This document shows positions 7,609-10,559 of a DNA stretch of 10,559 nucleotides, piece after piece (the stretch's first letter is position 1; each line of letters opens with the position of its first letter). This DNA comes from Sulfuriferula multivorans (GTDB taxonomy: Bacteria; Pseudomonadota; Gammaproteobacteria; Burkholderiales; Thiobacillaceae). The notes under the pieces are model-generated. The model ran no database searches, was not told the origin of the DNA, and saw only the letters and a list, made by a program, of their open reading frames with translations. The stretch covers positions 1 through 10,559 of the forward strand of contig JAAFGW010000084.1 in the NCBI GenBank assembly GCA_010365175.1. The letters are read 5' to 3'. A program made the position numbers and the translations under genes.

Positions 7609-8456
7609 AACCGAAACAACTACTTCAGACCGTGTTGGCGGTGATGTGTGCGGGAGCCTTGTTCTTGACTGCGGGAGCAGGTGCAGCGCAAAAAGCCCCC
7701 GGAGTCGACGTAACCATGGGCTCGGTTGCCATGGATATACCGGTCGAGATGATCAAGCGCATGAGCGCGCTGACCAACTATTTGGCCCTGAGCACGAACC
7801 TCAACATCCGTTTCCGGCCCTCGCCGAGTCTGGGGTCTGCGGTGGAGGACCTGGGAACGGGACAGACGCAAATTGCCTATTTGACGCCGGTGGCCTATAT
7901 CGAAGCGCGCAAGAAATATGGCGTCATTCCTCTGGTCGCACCCACAACGCAGGGCCGACCCTATTTTGCTCTGGTCATTGGTGTGAAAGCGGGCTCGGGC
8001 ATCAATACGCCTGCCGAGCTCAAGGGTAAGCGCTTCGCGTTCGGCGATCAAAAAGCGTTGCTGCAACGGGCGGCGGTGGCCTCCATGGGACTGGGGCTTC
8101 ATGACTTCTCGAATTTTGCCTATCTCAAGCATTATGACAATATTGCCAAGGCCGTACTGGCAGGAGATTTTGACGGCGGCATCCTCAAGGATTCAGTCGC
8201 CGAAGGCTTCAAGAGCAAGGGCATCGTGGTGATCGGCAGTACGCCACCGCTCCCGTCATATCTCATTGCCGTGCATCCCGGCATGCCCGTGAGCGTGCGC
8301 AATCAACTGCGAGACGCGTTGCTGGCACTCAAAAAAACCACTCCGGAACATGTTGCCACGCTGGAAGCGTTCGATATTGCTTACGATGGCTTTTCGCTGA
8401 TCGAAGACTCAGCTTATGACCCGGTGCGCATCTTGATCCAGCCGTTCCAGAAATAA
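7605..8456 (+). CDS. PhnD-like phosphate/phosphonate-type periplasmic substrate-binding protein
   Basis: Protein of 283 residues with a Sec signal peptide: MKPK, a hydrophobic core, and probable cleavage near GAGAA at 24-28. C15 is not in a lipobox, so the protein is likely soluble and periplasmic. PhnD-family (type 2 periplasmic binding fold) features are visible: LGTGQTQIAYLTPVAYIEA (83-101), the lobe hinge region LVIGVKAGSGINTPAELKGKRFAFGD (begins near 123), and HYDNIAKAVLAGDFDGGILKD (177-196). In this family such proteins bind phosphonates, phosphite, phosphate or other small anions; the ligand here is not determined. The start codon shares four bases with the end of the diguanylate cyclase gene, and AGGAG lies 11 bases upstream (slightly far). 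No permease or ATPase gene accompanies it in the window, so it may be a sensor partner of the cyclase instead of a transporter part. It ends three bases from the convergent DUF808 gene. Confidence 0.85.
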   Translation: MKPKQLLQTVLAVMCAGALFLTAGAGAAQKAPGVDVTMGSVAMDIPVEMIKRMSALTNYLALSTNLNIRFRPSPSLGSAVEDLGTGQTQIAYLTPVAYIEARKKYGVIPLVAPTTQGRPYFALVIGVKAGSGINTPAELKGKRFAFGDQKALLQRAAVASMGLGLHDFSNFAYLKHYDNIAKAVLAGDFDGGILKDSVAEGFKSKGIVVIGSTPPLPSYLIAVHPGMPVSVRNQLRDALLALKKTTPEHVATLEAFDIAYDGFSLIEDSAYDPVRILIQPFQK

Positions 8457-8459
8457 ACA

Positions 8460-9395
8460 CTATGGGCGCAAGCGTCTGGCGAGGGTCATGACGCCCAGAA
8501 TCAGGGCGCCTGTGGCGATTCCCATCAGTGCGTCGATCATGAACGGAGTGAGCCAGGCCAGTGCATTACTCAGGATCGGCACTTGCTGTGCAGCGTGTGT
8601 GAGGGGTTCAATCAGGCCATGCGTTCCCGGTATGCCGTGGACCAAGATGCCGCCGCCAACCAGAAACATGGCCGCAGTTCCCACGACCGAAAGCGTTTTC
8701 ATCAAGAAGGGCGCGGTATACAGAATGCCTCGCCCCAGGCTGCGCTGTGCACGGGCAATTCCATCGCCCGTCAGTTGGCTCAAATAGAGCCCGGCGTCGT
8801 CGAGTTTGACGATGCCGGCGACTAACCCGTAAACCCCTGCAGTCATCAGAACGGCAATGCTGGCCAGCACCGCAACCTGGACACCAAATGATGCGGCAGC
8901 AACGGTCCCCAGGGTGATGACGATGATTTCAGCCGAAAGAATGAAGTCGGTTCGTACTGCGCCTTTTATTTTGTCACGTTCCAGTGTGACAAGATCTACA
9001 GCCGGGTCAGCCAGTGCCTGTGTGCGTTCAGCATGATGGGCTTCGTCCTCGTCGGGTACGTGCAGATAGTGATGCGCCAGTTTTTCAAAACCTTCAAAGC
9101 ACAAAAATGCGCCGCCCAGCATTAATAGGGGCGTAATCGCCCATGGTGCCAGCGCGCTGATGGCCAGCGCAGTGGGCACCAGAATCAGCTTGTTTTTGAA
9201 TGATCCCTTGGCGACTGCCCATACCACCGGCAGCTCGCGGTCAGCTTTGACACCGGTAACTTGTTGGGCATTCAAAGCCAGGTCATCACCGAGGACGCCA
9301 GTGGTTTTTTTGGCGGCGATCTTGGTCATCACCGACACGTCATCAAGGATGGTGGCGATGTCGTCGAGTAAGGTGAGCAGGCTGGCTCCGGCCAT
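8460..9395 (-). CDS. DUF808 family (YedI-like) inner-membrane protein
   Basis: Protein of 311 residues. The N-terminus, [20 protein letters not shown] then [29 protein letters not shown], is the conserved signature of the DUF808/YedI family. Several hydrophobic segments are visible: about 69-103 (hairpin), 151-172, 175-197, 226-255 and 285-305. A histidine- and acid-rich hydrophilic loop ([16 protein letters not shown], about 108-123) lies between them. The function of the family is not established, so none is assigned. The start is the ATG at 9395: the frame extends upstream to 9560, but that part overlaps nadA and lacks family similarity. The Shine-Dalgarno is weak (purine-rich AGACGAAAG upstream). 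It lies 13 bases after the nadA stop, so it is probably co-transcribed with nadA. No terminator is evident at its end, which faces the binding protein gene across three bases. Confidence 0.88.
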   Translation of the reverse strand: MAGASLLTLLDDIATILDDVSVMTKIAAKKTTGVLGDDLALNAQQVTGVKADRELPVVWAVAKGSFKNKLILVPTALAISALAPWAITPLLMLGGAFLCFEGFEKLAHHYLHVPDEDEAHHAERTQALADPAVDLVTLERDKIKGAVRTDFILSAEIIVITLGTVAAASFGVQVAVLASIAVLMTAGVYGLVAGIVKLDDAGLYLSQLTGDGIARAQRSLGRGILYTAPFLMKTLSVVGTAAMFLVGGGILVHGIPGTHGLIEPLTHAAQQVPILSNALAWLTPFMIDALMGIATGALILGVMTLARRLRP

Positions 9396-9408
9396 GGTGA
9401 CTTTCGTC

Positions 9409-10473
9409 TCAGTCGCCGAGCGGGATCTGAGCGGCTTTATCGGCCGCGGCAAAATCGAGCATTTTCTGGATCGACAACTGGGCGCGGGCGCGGATCGATT
9501 CCTCAATGTGGATTTCGTTGCCGCCGTTTTCCAGCATGGCCGCGAGCTTTCTAAGACCATTCATCGCCATCCACGGGCAGTGTGCACACGAAGTGCAGGT
9601 GGCGCCTTCGCCTGCAGTCGGCGCTTCGAGCAGGATTTTGCCGGGTGCGGCAGCGCGCATCTTGTGGAAAATACCGTTGTCGGTGGCGACGATGAACTCG
9701 GGGTTGGGCAGTGTGCGTACTGCGTCGATCAGCTGTGTGGTCGACCCGACGACATCGGCCAGTGCAATCACCGCGTGTGGAGACTCAGGGTGAACCAGAA
9801 CCGCGGCCTCGGGGTGTTCGGCATGCAGTTTTTTCAGCGCTTCGGCCTTGAAGGCTTCGTGCACCACACAGGAACCTTCCCACAACAGCATGTCGGCGCC
9901 GCTGATTCGCTGTACGTAATCGCCCAGATGGCGGTCCGGTGCCCACAGCAGTTTGTGCCCCTGCTGATGCAGGTGCTTGATGATCTTGACGGCGATACCG
10001 GAAGTGACGACCCAGTCGGCGCGTGCCTTCACCGCCGCGCTGGTGTTGGCGTAGACAACTGAAAGGCGATCCGGGTGGGCGTCGCAGAAGGCGGCGAACG
10101 CATCGGCCGGACAGGCCAGATCGAGCGAGCAGTCGGCATTCAGGTCCGGCATGATGACGCGCTTTTCCGGGTTCAGGATTTTTGCAGTTTCGCCCATGAA
10201 CTTGACCCCGGCGACGATCAGCGTCTTGGCCGGGTGCGCATGACCGAAGCGCGCCATCTCCAGCGAGTCCGAGACGCAACCCCCGGTTTCTTCGGCCAGA
10301 TCCTGCAAGTCAGCCGACGTGTAGTAATGCGCAACAAGCACCGCGTCTTGCTGTTTCATCAGCATTTTGATATGTGCTTTCAGTGTCGCTCGCTCGTCGT
10401 CAGAGAGAACTTCCTCCACCATCGGCGGCGGCTGGATCACGGGTTTGACTGCAACGGGGAATACAAGACTCAT
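9409..10473 (-). CDS. nadA: Quinolinate synthase A (NadA)
   Basis: Cytoplasmic enzyme of 354 residues that condenses iminoaspartate with dihydroxyacetone phosphate to quinolinate in de novo NAD synthesis. It depends on an oxygen-sensitive 4Fe-4S cluster. The expected cluster cysteines C115 ([12 protein letters not shown]), C202 (WEGSCVVHE) and C299 (in [14 protein letters not shown]) are all present. They sit at a constant +2 offset from the E. coli ligands 113, 200 and 297. Other family landmarks are [19 protein letters not shown] (47-65), [18 protein letters not shown] (93-110) and [13 protein letters not shown] (228-240). The start is the ATG at 10473, giving the usual family length. The frame stays open to 10536, but that stretch holds the putative promoter; an internal ATG at 10422 would be short. 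No clear Shine-Dalgarno precedes 10473. No nadB or nadC gene is visible in the window. Confidence 0.95.
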   Translation of the reverse strand: MSLVFPVAVKPVIQPPPMVEEVLSDDERATLKAHIKMLMKQQDAVLVAHYYTSADLQDLAEETGGCVSDSLEMARFGHAHPAKTLIVAGVKFMGETAKILNPEKRVIMPDLNADCSLDLACPADAFAAFCDAHPDRLSVVYANTSAAVKARADWVVTSGIAVKIIKHLHQQGHKLLWAPDRHLGDYVQRISGADMLLWEGSCVVHEAFKAEALKKLHAEHPEAAVLVHPESPHAVIALADVVGSTTQLIDAVRTLPNPEFIVATDNGIFHKMRAAAPGKILLEAPTAGEGATCTSCAHCPWMAMNGLRKLAAMLENGGNEIHIEESIRARAQLSIQKMLDFAAADKAAQIPLGD

Positions 10474-10495
10474 CGGTGTAAGAAAGGGCTGAGCG

Positions 10496-10558
10496 CAGAA
10501 AACACGAGTATAGCCGGGTGCCGCAGGCGTTATCACTTGCTTGTACTCGGGTTTTCTG
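10496..10558. repeat. Imperfect inverted repeat flanking the nadA promoter
   Basis: CAGAAAACACGAGTA (10496-10510) and TACTCGGGTTTTCTG (10544-10558) are reverse complements with 14 of 15 matches, 33 bases apart. One arm covers the putative -10 region and the other lies just upstream of the -35. This may be a pair of operator sites for an NAD-biosynthesis regulator, or a stem of a hairpin. The right arm ends one base before the window edge. Confidence 0.5.
10507..10536 (-). promoter_or_regulatory. Putative sigma-70 promoter of nadA
   Basis: On the minus strand, GTGATA (plus 10531-10536, four of six matches to TTGACA) is followed after 18 bases by TATACT (plus 10507-10512, five of six matches to TATAAT). 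This puts a start site near position 10500, about 25-30 bases upstream of the nadA ATG. It is a reading by eye, without experimental support. Confidence 0.45.
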
Positions 10559-10559
10559 G

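Noticed and set aside
7605..8456. A complete phosphonate uptake system
   Set aside because: Only the binding protein is present; no PhnC-type ATPase or PhnE-type permease occurs on either side within the window.
1..8456. Functional link between the phoR-like kinase and the PhnD-like binding protein as one phosphate-sensing cluster
   Set aside because: They are about 7 kb apart with unrelated genes between them in opposite orientation, so proximity gives no real support.
9396..9560. N-terminal extension of the DUF808 protein by 55 residues
   Set aside because: The extension lies inside the nadA coding end, is Ser/Arg-rich and unlike the family, whose conserved start is MAG at 9395.
9160..10062. 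Long open plus-strand frame of about 300 codons opposite nadA and the DUF808 gene
   Set aside because: It spans the boundary of two well-supported minus-strand genes, its translation has no recognisable domain and it is explained as a shadow frame of GC-rich coding DNA.
10474..10536. Longer NadA start at 10536
   Set aside because: The extra 21 residues are not part of the NadA family and the stretch contains the putative promoter and one arm of the inverted repeat.
1..10559. CRISPR array, insertion sequence, prophage, toxin-antitoxin or defence genes
   Set aside because: No spaced direct repeats, transposase-like or integrase-like translations, terminal inverted repeats or tRNA-like cloverleafs were seen by eye; the coding regions are filled by recognised chromosomal genes.

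Overview
The window looks like ordinary chromosomal DNA from a betaproteobacterium, most likely of the Nitrosomonadales type (Gallionella, Sulfuricella or Methylophilus relatives). This rests on gene content: a PEP-CTERM protein, a very large DUF3683-type FAD/Fe-S oxidoreductase and a NadA/DUF808 pair. It also rests on a moderately GC-rich composition. The genus cannot be fixed from the sequence alone. No tRNA, rRNA, insertion sequence, CRISPR array or prophage gene was seen, and every intergenic gap is shorter than 200 bases.

Layout from left to right: (1) the 3' part of a PhoR-like sensor histidine kinase (+), whose end overlaps the end of a convergent HIT-family hydrolase gene (-). (2) A gene for a secreted PEP-CTERM protein (-), followed on its own strand by a strong hairpin terminator that lies just in front of the HIT gene. 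(3) A 3.8-kb gene (-) for a multidomain DUF3683/FAD/4Fe-4S/CCG-domain oxidoreductase of the D-2-hydroxyacid dehydrogenase class, with a hairpin after its stop. (4) A divergent two-gene unit (+): a membrane diguanylate cyclase with periplasmic, HAMP and GGDEF domains, overlapping by four bases a PhnD-like periplasmic binding protein. (5) A convergent two-gene unit (-): nadA (quinolinate synthase), then a DUF808/YedI-like membrane protein. An inverted repeat overlaps the putative nadA promoter at the right edge.

Most genes are housekeeping or sensory. The best candidate for a little-described functional unit is the diguanylate cyclase plus PhnD-like binding protein pair. No transporter permease or ATPase gene is present nearby, so the binding protein may be a ligand-sensing subunit for c-di-GMP signalling rather than part of an importer. 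Other points of interest are the terminator that abuts the HIT ribosome-binding site, the 44-base convergent gene overlap, the unpaired PEP-CTERM protein and the nadA inverted repeat. No clearly novel defence or mobile system is visible.
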